Shown in pieces: positions 15,197-23,874 of a stretch of 35,616 nucleotides of DNA (within the stretch, counting starts at the first letter, position 1; each line of letters starts with the position of its first letter). The DNA comes from FW021-bin31 sp964478125 (GTDB lineage Bacteria; Bacteroidota; Bacteroidia; Chitinophagales; Chitinophagaceae). A model generated the notes under the pieces. That model was not told where the DNA came from. It ran no database searches and saw only the letters and a program-made list of their open reading frames with translations. The DNA is taken from contig CAYZGR010000033.1 in the NCBI GenBank assembly GCA_964478125.1, forward strand, positions 1-35,616. The letters are read 5' to 3'. The translations under genes and the position numbers were made by a program.

Positions 15197-16897
15197 ATGA
15201 GTTTATTTACCAGAAAACCCATCAGCCAGCTTTTAGCCGAATCCGCCGATACAGAACATGGACTTAAGAAAACCTTGAGTGCGGGGGCTTTAATAGCTTT
15301 AGGGATTGGTGCGGTGATCGGTGCCGGGCTTTTTTCTATTACCGGCATTGCCGCAGGGAGCCACGCGGGGCCTGCCATTACCATTTCGTTTGTGATCGCC
15401 GCCGTCGGTTGTGCTTTTGCCGGTCTTTGTTACGCCGAGTTTGCCTCTATGATCCCGGTTGCGGGTAGTGCGTATACCTATTCCTATGCTACATTAGGAG
15501 AATTTGTGGCCTGGATCATTGGCTGGGATCTGGTATTAGAATATGCCGTAGGGGCGGCAACGGTAGCCTCCAGCTGGTCTGGCTATCTTCAAAAGTTGTT
15601 AGAATCCATCGGTCTGAGTTTGCCGGCAGAGCTTATCATAACGCCTTTTGATTCGGCAACATTGGCAAACGGAACAATAGTACACGGCATCATTAACCTG
15701 CCTGCGGTCTTTATTGTGGTTGTGATGTCGCTGGTATTGATTCGTGGGACGGAGGAGTCTTCCTGGGTTAATAATATTATTGTAGTCCTGAAAGTGGCTA
15801 TTGTCCTGATCTTTATTTTTATAGGCTGGCAGTATGTCCGCCCGGCCAATCTGGAGCCTTATATTCCACCAAATACCGGGGAGTTCGGGGCTTTTGGATG
15901 GTCCGGGGTCTTGCGGGCAGCGGGTTTGGTGTTTTTTGCCTACATCGGGTTTGATGCGGTCTCCACGGCCGCACAGGAAACCAAGAACCCCAAAACGGCC
16001 ATGCCCATTGGTATTTTAGGGGCCCTTGCGATTTGTACCATTCTTTACATGTTATTCGGTTATGTATTGACGGGCGTAACCAATTATACTACGCTGGTAG
16101 GCGGGGGCAGTGAATTGGCGCCGGTAGCTACCGCTATTAATCACATGGGTCCTATGGGGGCAAATGGAATAGTTACTCCTGCATACCCCTGGCTGAACCG
16201 GTTCATTATTATAGCTATCCTCCTGGGGTACTCCTCTGTTATATTAGTTATGTTGCTGGGACAAAGCCGGGTTTTTTATACCATGAGTAAAGACGGTCTG
16301 CTTCCCCGTGTTTTTTCGGATTTGCATCCCCGGTTTCGCACCCCTGCAAAGTCCAATTTGTTATTTATGGTGTTAGTGAGTGTTTTTGCAGCTTTTGTAC
16401 CCGGAAGGGTTGTGGGAGAGATGACCAGTATTGGCACGTTACTGGCTTTTATATTGGTTTGTATCGGCATTCTGGTTATGCGTAAAAAAATGCCGGATGC
16501 CCCACGGGCCTTTCGTACGCCGCTGGTACCTTTAATTCCCATCCTGGGTATATTGGTCTGTTTTGGTATGATGGCCTTTTTACCGCTGGATACCTGGATC
16601 AGGCTGATTGCCTGGATGATGATCGGCTTTGATATCTACCTTTCATTTGGTATCCGTAAGAGCCATGTGACAGATGATGACAGTAAGTCGGAAACCATCA
16701 GGAGCTTCAAGATTACCTCTGCATGCGGTTTGGGTTTATGCATACTTTTGGGCATTATTACCTTTTTGCATCATCAGATGAATCCCGAGCAGTCAAGCCT
16801 GATCATTTTTGCTGTGGTTATGAATGTCTTCCACATCATCTATTATCTGTATTACAATCAGGTTAGAGGAAAGAAGTTGAGAAACCGAAATAGATAA
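15197..16897 (+). CDS. APC-superfamily amino acid permease
   Basis: This 566-residue membrane protein has the APC signature GIGAVIGAGLFSITG in its first helix (about residues 36-50), a typical helix 3 region (ASMIPVAGSAYTYSY), and the helix 6-8 GFDAVSTAAQETKNP motif. About 14 hydrophobic segments are present; the length and layout match cationic amino acid transporter/YfnA-type permeases, which exchange or import amino acids across the inner membrane. The C-terminus adds two helices after a charged loop (residues about 485-505). It is flanked by its own promoter candidate and a terminator-like hairpin, so it is probably monocistronic. Which amino acid it carries is not evident. Confidence 0.92.
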   Translation: MSLFTRKPISQLLAESADTEHGLKKTLSAGALIALGIGAVIGAGLFSITGIAAGSHAGPAITISFVIAAVGCAFAGLCYAEFASMIPVAGSAYTYSYATLGEFVAWIIGWDLVLEYAVGAATVASSWSGYLQKLLESIGLSLPAELIITPFDSATLANGTIVHGIINLPAVFIVVVMSLVLIRGTEESSWVNNIIVVLKVAIVLIFIFIGWQYVRPANLEPYIPPNTGEFGAFGWSGVLRAAGLVFFAYIGFDAVSTAAQETKNPKTAMPIGILGALAICTILYMLFGYVLTGVTNYTTLVGGGSELAPVATAINHMGPMGANGIVTPAYPWLNRFIIIAILLGYSSVILVMLLGQSRVFYTMSKDGLLPRVFSDLHPRFRTPAKSNLLFMVLVSVFAAFVPGRVVGEMTSIGTLLAFILVCIGILVMRKKMPDAPRAFRTPLVPLIPILGILVCFGMMAFLPLDTWIRLIAWMMIGFDIYLSFGIRKSHVTDDDSKSETIRSFKITSACGLGLCILLGIITFLHHQMNPEQSSLIIFAVVMNVFHIIYYLYYNQVRGKKLRNRNR

Positions 16898-16924
16898 GGG
16901 GCAAAGGAACAGACGGCGCCGGCA

Positions 16925-16954
16925 AGCGGGTTAATTATTGGCCCGCTCCTTTTT
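16925..16954 (+). terminator. Rho-independent terminator after the permease gene
   Basis: AGCGGG (16925-16930) pairs with CCCGCT (16942-16947) across an 11-base loop and is followed by CCTTTTTG. It lies between the end of the permease and the convergent rpe gene, so it may serve the forward strand; the reverse-strand side has no A/T run comparable to it. Confidence 0.65.
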
Positions 16955-16955
16955 G

Positions 16956-17618
16956 TTATAATGCATTTTTTAATTCCAGGATGGTCTTTGGAGGGTCCTG
17001 TGATTTAAAGACCACGCTTCCCGCAACGAGCACATCGGCTCCCGCTTTAAGTATGGTTGCTGCATTGTCTACCGTAACTCCGCCGTCTATTTCTATCAGC
17101 GTATCCAACTTCCTCCGGTCTATCATTTTGCGCAGCTCTTTTATCTTTACAATGGTATAAGGGATAAAGGATTGTCCGCCGAAACCGGGATTGACACTCA
17201 TCAAATTTATGATGTCGGCATCATGCAGAATGTCCTGCAGGAAGCTTACGGGGGTGTGGGGATTTACAGCTACTCCTGTTTTCATTCCTAGCTTTTTAAT
17301 TTGTTGGAGGTTACGATGAAGGTTGGGGCAGGCCTCAATGTGGACGGTCAGATGATCGGCTCCGGCTTCCTTGAAAGCTTCCGCATATTTCCCTGGTTCT
17401 TCAATCATCAGGTGTACGTCCATAGGTTTTTTACAGATCTGTTTGACCGCCTCGATGACAGGAAGTCCAAAACTGATATTGGGCACAAAACGGCCGTCCA
17501 TCACGTCCAGATGAAGCCAGGAAGCCTCGCTTTGATTTATCATTTCTACTTCTTTGCCAACGTTCAGGAAGTCGGCTGCAAGCAATGAGGGGGCGATATA
17601 AATACGATTTGGTGCCAA
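16956..17618 (-). CDS. rpe: Ribulose-phosphate 3-epimerase
   Basis: The 220-residue protein is a full-length ribulose-5-phosphate 3-epimerase of the pentose phosphate pathway (D-ribulose 5-phosphate to D-xylulose 5-phosphate). Diagnostic segments are IAPSLLAADFLNV, WLHLDVMDGRFVPNISFG with metal-binding His and the catalytic Asp, DVHLMIEEP, MSVNPGFGGQSF phosphate/flexible loop, and LIEIDGGV with the second catalytic Asp. It starts 24 bases after the stop of the TPR lipoprotein gene and is probably the last gene of that reverse-strand operon. Nothing is missing. Confidence 0.96.
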   Translation of the reverse strand: MAPNRIYIAPSLLAADFLNVGKEVEMINQSEASWLHLDVMDGRFVPNISFGLPVIEAVKQICKKPMDVHLMIEEPGKYAEAFKEAGADHLTVHIEACPNLHRNLQQIKKLGMKTGVAVNPHTPVSFLQDILHDADIINLMSVNPGFGGQSFIPYTIVKIKELRKMIDRRKLDTLIEIDGGVTVDNAATILKAGADVLVAGSVVFKSQDPPKTILELKNAL

Positions 17619-17642
17619 AATGGAAAGGTTTAAAATAATGTG

Positions 17643-18686
17643 TTAATTTAATTTATTCAAGGCTTCCTTTGCAGGTTGGTTATTTTCATTAAAGATAATG
17701 GCCTGTTCATAATCCCGAATGGCCAATTGCTTCTCATCTAAATGCTCGTGGGCCAGTCCGCGATGGTAATAAGCCTCCGAACTTGCGGGGTTGGTTTTTA
17801 TGGCCAAGTTAAATATTTCTCTCGCCTTTTCCCAATCCTTGTTTTTTTCATACAACTTTCCCAATCTCAAATAGGCTTTCTCGTACTGAACATCTTTACT
17901 GATACATGTACTATAAGCGGTTATCGCTTTTTTGTTTTCGTTTTGTCTTTCATACAGGAGTCCGATGCAATAATAAGGTTCCGCGGCGTTAGAATCCAGT
18001 AGTGCCGCCTTCCTGTAGTATGTTATGGCCTCTCGCTTGTTTTGATCCAGCAGGAGATCGCCCATTCTCATGTAGGCATTATAACTCACGGGGGGCAGTT
18101 TCATCACTTTTTCCATAATCTCGAGGGCCTTCTTTTTATTTCCCAATGCTTCATAAGCCTGTGATTGCACCCCTAAAGCCTGTGTGATTTGCGGGTCCTG
18201 CGCCAGTAGTGTATCCGTCTGTAAAATGGAAGCCCGGTAATTTTTTTGATCTAATAAAACGTAGGCTAATTGAAGACGTGCTCTGTTATCCGCACTATCA
18301 ATTGCGAGGGCTTTATAAAAGTTATTGCGGGCGGAATCTAAAAAATGCTGGCTCAGAAAAAGTTGACCTAAAGCGGTGTAATAGGCCGATTTCAGCGGAT
18401 CGAGGAGTATGGCTTTCCGAAGGTCTTTTTTGGCCGCTTGATAATCTTTTGTCACGTAGTGTAATGCCCCTCGTTCAAAATAAAGGGAAGCGTTATCGGG
18501 ATGTTGACGGATAGAATCCGTCAGACGGGATAACATTTGGGAGTGAAAAGCGGAGTCGGGTCCTTTTGCCTGTTTGTTTTCGGAAGAGGAATCTTTATGG
18601 AAATGGCAGGAGACAAGAAATGCAAGACAAACTGAAAACAATAGTATTTGGTGAATGGCTGTTTTGAAAGCCGCTGATCTTAGCAT
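17643..18686 (-). CDS. TPR-repeat lipoprotein
   Basis: The 347-residue protein has a type II signal peptide ending in the lipobox FLVSC (Cys27), so it is a lipoprotein, and from about residue 50 onward a run of seven or eight tetratricopeptide repeats (for example SLYFERGALHYVTKDYQAAKKDL and AYLRLGKLYEKNKDWEKAREIF). TPR arrays mediate protein-protein contacts; no enzyme domain is seen. The gene lies between a methyltransferase-like gene and rpe on the same strand, with gaps of 34 and 24 bases. A perfect TAnnTTTG box sits directly before its ATG, which would make a separate transcript leaderless. The partner is unknown. Confidence 0.9.
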   Translation of the reverse strand: MLRSAAFKTAIHQILLFSVCLAFLVSCHFHKDSSSENKQAKGPDSAFHSQMLSRLTDSIRQHPDNASLYFERGALHYVTKDYQAAKKDLRKAILLDPLKSAYYTALGQLFLSQHFLDSARNNFYKALAIDSADNRARLQLAYVLLDQKNYRASILQTDTLLAQDPQITQALGVQSQAYEALGNKKKALEIMEKVMKLPPVSYNAYMRMGDLLLDQNKREAITYYRKAALLDSNAAEPYYCIGLLYERQNENKKAITAYSTCISKDVQYEKAYLRLGKLYEKNKDWEKAREIFNLAIKTNPASSEAYYHRGLAHEHLDEKQLAIRDYEQAIIFNENNQPAKEALNKLN

Positions 18687-18690
18687 GATG

Positions 18691-18698
18691 CAAAGATA
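18691..18698 (-). promoter_or_regulatory. Possible internal promoter box for the TPR lipoprotein gene
   Basis: On the reverse strand TATCTTTG matches TAnnTTTG perfectly and is followed after four bases by the lipoprotein ATG. Transcription from it would give an mRNA with almost no leader. No clear -33 box is seen, so it may be chance. Confidence 0.3.
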
Positions 18699-18720
18699 AA
18701 ACCTTCACCGATAAAAGGAT

Positions 18721-19512
18721 CTAATATCTAAATTTGAAGTGTTGCTTTTCTTTAATTTCTTTTTTCAGGAAAACAATGCCAAAGTAAAAGGTATCTATAG
18801 TTAGAGTGACAGAAGGATGCGTTTTAATAATTTCCCAGGCCTCTTCCATTTCCCGGGTCCAGTTGATATCGTCAAATATCAGGATAGAATCGTTATGTAG
18901 TTTGGGCAGGCACTGCTCAAAATATCTGAGAGTCGGCTCTTTGCGGTGATTCCCATCAATAAAAGCAAAATCCAGGGAAGGCATTTTTTGTACGACCGAC
19001 GCTAAAGTGGAGTCAAAACTGCCCTGAACTATTGAGATATTATCGAGGTGAAGCCTTTGAAAGGTTTCCCGGGCTATTTGGGCCGTTTGCGGACAGCCTT
19101 CCAGCGTAATAACATTGCTGCGGGAGCGGGCGGAGGCCAGATAGGAAGTAGAAATACCAAATGAAGTTCCCAGCTCGAGAATATTTTTTGGATTAAAATA
19201 ATTAACCATCCTAAAAAGCAGGCGGCAATACTTGGGCCTTTGCGCTGCATGTCGTGCAATCTCACTTATGCGGCGTTTTGCAGTATTGCGGCTGCGAGAA
19301 CCGGCTCCCAATTCAGTCACTTCTATGGCTGTATGATCTCTCAATAAGCCTTTTCTTCTTTTTTCGATGAGCAGGAAGGAATAATATCGTCTTTCATCTT
19401 CCAATACATTTGTAAAAAAGTCATATGCGAAAGGGGAATGTAGCTTATTGGCCCCGGAACTCCCGGTGAGGTGCTTGATATACTTTCTCGTCACGTGCAG
19501 GTCAATATTCAT
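18721..19512 (-). CDS. Class I SAM-dependent methyltransferase (O-methyltransferase-like)
   Basis: I place the start at the ATG at 19512 (263 residues), because the upstream alternative at 19542 lies inside a promoter box. The core (about residues 105-240) is a Rossmann methyltransferase: ILELGTSFGISTSYLA (SAM-binding glycine motif), VITLEGCP with the ribose-binding acidic residue, SLDFAFIDGNHRKEPTLRYF (metal or substrate Asp) and ILIFDDINW. These match catechol O-methyltransferase-type enzymes; the N-terminal 90 residues are a less conserved basic extension. Substrate unknown. It heads a probable reverse-strand operon with the TPR lipoprotein and rpe. Confidence 0.85.
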   Translation of the reverse strand: MNIDLHVTRKYIKHLTGSSGANKLHSPFAYDFFTNVLEDERRYYSFLLIEKRRKGLLRDHTAIEVTELGAGSRSRNTAKRRISEIARHAAQRPKYCRLLFRMVNYFNPKNILELGTSFGISTSYLASARSRSNVITLEGCPQTAQIARETFQRLHLDNISIVQGSFDSTLASVVQKMPSLDFAFIDGNHRKEPTLRYFEQCLPKLHNDSILIFDDINWTREMEEAWEIIKTHPSVTLTIDTFYFGIVFLKKEIKEKQHFKFRY

Positions 19513-19539
19513 CCGGTTGAAATTAGGTTTATGTGATAA

Positions 19540-19571
19540 CAAATATAAGTTCAGTTTACTTATTATTCAAT
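19540..19571 (-). promoter_or_regulatory. Candidate Bacteroidota promoter for the methyltransferase operon
   Basis: On the reverse strand TATATTTG (19540-19547) matches TAnnTTTG perfectly, and an ATTG -33-like box ends 20 bases upstream (19568-19571). The expected start point near 19533 leaves a leader of about 20 bases before the ATG at 19512. This decides the start codon of that gene. Confidence 0.6.
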
Positions 19572-19645
19572 CAAATTCGGAACAATATTTATACACATTT
19601 ACTAAAACCGGAATGAAGAAAATGTTTTTTATCCTAACGGCATCG

Positions 19646-19653
19646 TATTTTTG
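19646..19653 (+). promoter_or_regulatory. Candidate promoter -7 box for folC
   Basis: TATTTTTG fits TAnnTTTG and lies 22 bases before the GTG start of folC, giving a short leader of about 16 bases. No clear TTTG -33 box; a T-rich stretch occurs at the expected place. Confidence 0.45.
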
Positions 19654-19675
19654 CAAAAATTAACAATATACTAAC

Positions 19676-20971
19676 GTGACTTATCCGGAGACCATTGATT
19701 TCCTGTATTCAAAACTACCTATGTTCAGCAGGAAGGGAGCGTCGGCATTTAAAAAAGATCTGGCCCATATCAAGATACTTTGCGAAGCGTTGGGACATCC
19801 GCAAAAACAATTTAAAAGTATTCACGTGGGGGGAACGAATGGCAAAGGTTCGGTTTGCCATATGCTGTCAGCCATTTTGCAGCAATCGGGATATAAGACA
19901 GGATTGCATACCTCCCCTCATCTATTGGATTTCCGGGAACGGATCAGGATAAACGGAAACATGGTGGAAAAAGACTTTGTAGTGGATTTTGTTGAAAAGA
20001 GTAAGTCATTGATCCGGCAGATCCGGCCTTCTTTTTTTGAAATATCGGTAGCAATGGCCTTTAAATGGTTTGCAGAAAACAAAGTAGATATCGCTGTAGT
20101 GGAAGTTGGGCTGGGGGGGCGCCTGGATAGTACCAATATTCTGGAACCGCTGTTATCTGTTATTACAAACATCAGCCTGGACCATATGGCGCTGCTGGGT
20201 CATACGAAGAAGGAAATTGCCGGTGAGAAGGCGGGGATAATTAAGCACCATACCCCTGTGGTTATTGGAGAAACAGATATAGAAACGGTTCCTGTCTTTA
20301 GAGAAAAGGCCCGTTTGCAAGAGGCCCCTGTTTATTTTGCCGATCAATTGCTAAAAGTGATTTTAAAAGAGGAGTGGTTTGATGGACAAAAATTGTCTGT
20401 AGAAGATAAAAGAAATAATAACGTAGAAGAATACATACTGGATCTCCCGGGGAATTATCAGATCCCGAATCTCCAAACCGTGTTGTGTACCGTAAATATA
20501 TTAAGGGCGTATGGCTGGCATTTGGATATGGAAAAGGTACAAGCAGCTCTTGGCAGGGTCAGAGAACATACCGGGATGCGGGGGCGTTGGGAAATCCTGA
20601 AAAAACAACCCTTGATCGTTGCCGATGTGGGCCATAATGTTGCGGGAATCCAGCAAGTGATGCGTCAGCTGAGTTCGGTCTTTTTTGATCGGCTTTTTAT
20701 AATAACCGGGTTTGTGAAAGATAAAGAAATAGAGGAGGCCCTTCGTTATTATCCCCGGGGGGCCACTTATTTTTTTTGCCGGGCCGATAACCCGCGAGCG
20801 ATGCCGGCAGAAGATTTACAGCAATTGGCCTCATTATCGGGACTAAAGGGGGCTGCCTTCCCCACTGTACGGGCTGCTTATCTGGCTGCCGAGGAACAGG
20901 CCGCTCCGGAGGATATGATCCTGATATGCGGCAGTACTTTTGTAGTGGCAGAGGTATTGAAAGAATATTAA
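19676..20971 (+). CDS. folC: Bifunctional folylpolyglutamate/dihydrofolate synthase
   Basis: The 431-residue protein is FolC, which ligates glutamate to dihydropteroate and to reduced folates with ATP in the cytoplasm. It starts with GTG at 19676 (TYPETIDFLYSKLPMFSRKG). Motifs include the P-loop GGTNGKGSVCHML (about residues 51-63), TSPHLLDFRERI, VEVGLGGRLDSTN, ITNISLDHMALLG, the Mur-ligase-like EKAGIIK, and a C-terminal glutamate-ligase domain with VADVGHNVAG. Length is normal. It is preceded by its own promoter candidate and divergent from the methyltransferase gene, and is probably transcribed alone. Confidence 0.95.
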   Translation: MTYPETIDFLYSKLPMFSRKGASAFKKDLAHIKILCEALGHPQKQFKSIHVGGTNGKGSVCHMLSAILQQSGYKTGLHTSPHLLDFRERIRINGNMVEKDFVVDFVEKSKSLIRQIRPSFFEISVAMAFKWFAENKVDIAVVEVGLGGRLDSTNILEPLLSVITNISLDHMALLGHTKKEIAGEKAGIIKHHTPVVIGETDIETVPVFREKARLQEAPVYFADQLLKVILKEEWFDGQKLSVEDKRNNNVEEYILDLPGNYQIPNLQTVLCTVNILRAYGWHLDMEKVQAALGRVREHTGMRGRWEILKKQPLIVADVGHNVAGIQQVMRQLSSVFFDRLFIITGFVKDKEIEEALRYYPRGATYFFCRADNPRAMPAEDLQQLASLSGLKGAAFPTVRAAYLAAEEQAAPEDMILICGSTFVVAEVLKEY

Positions 20972-20998
20972 TTTTTATGGTTATAAAAAAAATAAGAT

Positions 20999-21006
20999 TA
21001 CCTTTG
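20999..21006 (+). promoter_or_regulatory. Candidate promoter -7 box for the DEAD-box helicase
   Basis: TACCTTTG is a perfect TAnnTTTG match about 158 bases before the helicase ATG, implying an unusually long leader of about 150 bases. No clear -33 box. Long leaders are common in cold-induced helicase genes. Confidence 0.5.
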
Positions 21007-21163
21007 CCGCCCGAAGGTGCACAAAATTGTGTATTTTCTATGAAGGAGACGAGTTTCCCGGCTTCAATTTCAATGGTCAATCACGCCGCATTGATGCGCT
21101 GAAAAGGTTGAGAAATTCTACTCATGATTTTTTGATTAAAAACGACCATTGATCCACGCATCT

Positions 21164-22882
21164 ATGTATTTATTTGAAGATTTGGGACTGAATTTGTCCC
21201 TTGCCCGGGCTGTAGCAGAACTGGGCTTTGAAAAACCTACCCCTGTCCAAGAAAAAGTGATCCCCCGCCTCCTGAAAGAAGATTCCGATATGGTGGCGCT
21301 GTCACAAACCGGTACCGGGAAAACGGCGGCCTTTGGCTTACCTTTGTTGTCGTTACTGGATTTTTCCGCTGTGCACCCGCAGGCATTAATTCTTTGTCCC
21401 ACGCGCGAGTTGTGTATGCAGATCGCCAGAGATCTGAATTCCTATTCAAAGTATCTGGACCGCGTAAGCGTTACCGCAGTTTATGGCGGGGCATCGATTG
21501 TTTCCCAGATTAAAGACCTTAAAAAAGGGAGCCAGATCATTGTGGCTACGCCGGGAAGGATGGTTGATCTGATCAATCGTAAGAGAGTACATCTTGAAAA
21601 AATACGCTATGTAGTCCTGGATGAAGCAGATGAAATGTTGAATATGGGTTTTAAAGAAGATCTTGATATCATTCTTTCTCAAACTCCGGACGAGAAAAAC
21701 ACCTGGCTTTTTTCTGCTACCATGCCGGATGAAGTATTGCGTATTTCACGTCAATATATGCACCAGCCTGTAGAAATGACTATGGGTACCAAAAACCAGG
21801 GTAATGAAAATATTGAGCATATTTATTATTCCGTACGACACAGCGACAGGTATGCGGCTTTAAAACGCTTGGCAGATTACCATCCGGATATGTTTGGGAT
21901 CGTGTTTTGCCGTACCCGGCGTGAAACGCAGGAGATTGCCGATCGCCTCATAAAGGACGGCTATTCGGCAGATGCCCTTCATGGCGATTTATCTCAATCA
22001 CAGAGGGACCAGGTGATGAAGCGTTATCGCAACAGGATGGTTCGCCTGTTGATTGCCACAGATGTGGCCGCTCGCGGCATAGATGTGGATGATATTACTC
22101 ATGTCATTAATTACAACCTGCCGGATGAACTGGAAAATTACACACATCGCAGCGGCCGTACGGCCAGAGCCGGTAAAACCGGTATCTCAGTGGTGCTTGC
22201 AAGTCCTTCTGATCTGGGAAGAATTAGAGCGGTGGAAAAAAAGATCCGAAAAAAATTTGTAAAAGGCCGGTTGCCTACTTCCGGTCAGGTAAGGGAAAAA
22301 CAACTCTTCGGAGTCGCCAAGAAAATACAGGAAACCCTGGTGGAAGAAGAGCGGTTCTCGAAGGTTTTACCGCAGATCCATGACCAGTTGGAATACCTTT
22401 CAAAGGAGGAATTGATTAATCGCATTCTTACAATGGAGTGTGATCGGCTGCCAGAGGTGAAGGAGGAAACGATTGAAGAAATGTCTGCGAAAAATATTAA
22501 GGATTCTGACAGACGTTCGGGAGACCGGATCAAACTTTTCGTTAATCTGGGGAAATATGACGGCCTTAATAAATTTGACCTGCTGGCTTTTTTGAGCAGA
22601 CACAGCGGAGTGGCTAAGCGCGAGATCAGTATTGCGGAAGTGAATAATAGCTTTTCATTGATTCGTGTAAAGGCATCCATTGCCAACGACATGATTTCCG
22701 GTTTAAAGAATAAAACCCTCGGGAACCGACCGGTAAGAATCGAATATCGTACTGGAAAAAATGAAAGAAAAGGGAAGAAAAAAGAAAAAAATTTGAAAAA
22801 TTCGAAAAAACACTATTTTGAGCCGGAGTTTGACCGGAAAAAGAAGAAAACCATCTATAAAAAACCTAACTTTAATCTTTAA
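21164..22882 (+). CDS. DEAD-box RNA helicase with DbpA RNA-binding domain
   Basis: I choose the ATG at 21164 (MYLFEDLGLNLSL; 572 residues) over a TTG at 21149. All DEAD-box motifs are in order: the Q motif KPTPVQ, motif I SQTGTGKTAAF, Ia PTRELC, Ib TPGR, II DEAD, III SAT, IV IVFCRTRRE, V ATDVAARGIDV and VI HRSGRTARAG. After the two RecA-like domains comes a charged linker, and then a DbpA-type C-terminal RNA-binding domain (about residues 460-545, starting IKLFVNLGKYDGL), followed by a lysine-rich tail. This is the CshA/DbpA/DeaD group that unwinds rRNA and structured mRNA during ribosome assembly, often at low temperature. The RRM gene follows after 33 bases. Confidence 0.93.
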   Translation: MYLFEDLGLNLSLARAVAELGFEKPTPVQEKVIPRLLKEDSDMVALSQTGTGKTAAFGLPLLSLLDFSAVHPQALILCPTRELCMQIARDLNSYSKYLDRVSVTAVYGGASIVSQIKDLKKGSQIIVATPGRMVDLINRKRVHLEKIRYVVLDEADEMLNMGFKEDLDIILSQTPDEKNTWLFSATMPDEVLRISRQYMHQPVEMTMGTKNQGNENIEHIYYSVRHSDRYAALKRLADYHPDMFGIVFCRTRRETQEIADRLIKDGYSADALHGDLSQSQRDQVMKRYRNRMVRLLIATDVAARGIDVDDITHVINYNLPDELENYTHRSGRTARAGKTGISVVLASPSDLGRIRAVEKKIRKKFVKGRLPTSGQVREKQLFGVAKKIQETLVEEERFSKVLPQIHDQLEYLSKEELINRILTMECDRLPEVKEETIEEMSAKNIKDSDRRSGDRIKLFVNLGKYDGLNKFDLLAFLSRHSGVAKREISIAEVNNSFSLIRVKASIANDMISGLKNKTLGNRPVRIEYRTGKNERKGKKKEKNLKNSKKHYFEPEFDRKKKKTIYKKPNFNL

Positions 22883-22915
22883 ACACTTTATCAATTATTA
22901 TTAATTTTATTTAAC

Positions 22916-23185
22916 ATGAACATTTTCGTAGGAAACCTGAGTTATCAATTACATGAGGAGGATCTGGAGGCGCTTTTTGCCGAATATGGAGAAGTAGCTT
23001 CTGCCAAGATCATCATTGATAAGTTTACAGGAAGAAGTAAAGGATTTGGCTTTATAGAAATGCCAAACGACGAAGAAGCCTCTCAGGCTATTGAGCAGTT
23101 GAATGGCAGAGAGGCTGAAGGAAGGCCGTTACGCGTGAGTAAAGCGTTACCTCCCAAATCAAGAGATAACAGAAATCGTTTTTAA
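22916..23185 (+). CDS. Small RRM-domain RNA-binding protein
   Basis: The 89-residue protein is one RNA recognition motif: RNP2 is NIFVGNLSY at the start and RNP1 is KGFGFIEM at about residues 42-49, with the aromatic residues that stack on RNA bases. Single-RRM proteins are common in cyanobacteria and Bacteroidetes, where several are cold-induced and bind mRNA. It follows the DEAD-box helicase after 33 bases and shares its terminator, so the two likely form a unit: one protein binding RNA, the other remodelling it. Confidence 0.94.
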   Translation: MNIFVGNLSYQLHEEDLEALFAEYGEVASAKIIIDKFTGRSKGFGFIEMPNDEEASQAIEQLNGREAEGRPLRVSKALPPKSRDNRNRF

Positions 23186-23226
23186 GCAAAATAGATTTTT
23201 TCTGATTAGCGTATAAAAAATAAAGT

Positions 23227-23264
23227 AAGGCGGATACTCCCGTTGTTTCCGCCTTTTATTTTTT
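23227..23264. terminator. Strong bidirectional rho-independent terminator
   Basis: AAGGCGGA (23227-23234) pairs perfectly with TCCGCCTT (23248-23255) across 13 bases. A T-rich run follows on the forward strand and an A-rich run precedes it, giving a T run on the reverse strand. It lies between the RRM gene and the convergent Nudix gene. Confidence 0.85.
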
Positions 23265-23829
23265 ATTTTCCCTTGAAGGAGAGGAGCCTTAGATATCGGA
23301 AGGCATAAAATAAGCAGCTGACGTGCAGGCTTTGCATGATCTGGTGTGCTGCCAGTAGTTGCATTATTTCTTCCGGCGTGTAGGCCCGTACTTCAATATC
23401 TTCGTTGGGGTCCAGGTTCTGTTCCTGAATTTTTTCTCCATCTTCTGCCAGAAACATATGTGTGATATTGCTGTTTGTGGAGGGATTGGCGGAAATGGCG
23501 CCCAGGGAGGTAAATTTTTTGTAATGATATCCGGTCTCTTCCAATAATTCTCTTTTTATAGCTTCCTCAGGACTTTTATCATCGGGATCTATACAGCCGC
23601 CCGGGAGTTCGGGTGATACTTTCCCAAGCGCATGCCTGTATTGAATGACCATAAGTATTTTGCCTTCATTCGTCAATGCCACGGCATTAACCCAATCGGG
23701 ATATTCCATAACATAATAAGGATCCACGATTCTGCCATCCGGCATCCGACAGCGGTCGCGGCGGGCCGTGAGCCAGTCATCTTTAAACAGGTATTGGGAG
23801 GATATTAATTCCCATTTCATATTTTTCAT
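23263..23829 (-). CDS. Nudix hydrolase, ADP-ribose pyrophosphatase-like
   Basis: The 188-residue protein resembles nucleotide-sugar pyrophosphatases: VNAVALTNEGKILMVIQYRHA and PELPGGCIDPDD before the Nudix helix KRELLEETGY, which keeps the catalytic RELLEE glutamates. The Nudix box carries one extra residue between the glycine and the helix, and the first conserved Glu is not in its usual place (DDKSPEE). ADP-ribose pyrophosphatase-type enzymes hydrolyse nucleoside diphosphate linked compounds. It is the last gene of a reverse-strand group with guanine deaminase (45-base gap), which would fit nucleotide salvage. Confidence 0.88.
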   Translation of the reverse strand: MKNMKWELISSQYLFKDDWLTARRDRCRMPDGRIVDPYYVMEYPDWVNAVALTNEGKILMVIQYRHALGKVSPELPGGCIDPDDKSPEEAIKRELLEETGYHYKKFTSLGAISANPSTNSNITHMFLAEDGEKIQEQNLDPNEDIEVRAYTPEEIMQLLAAHQIMQSLHVSCLFYAFRYLRLLSFKGK

Positions 23830-23874
23830 CCTTGATATTTTGTTTTTACAGGTCGTTATCCCAAAAGTATTTTA

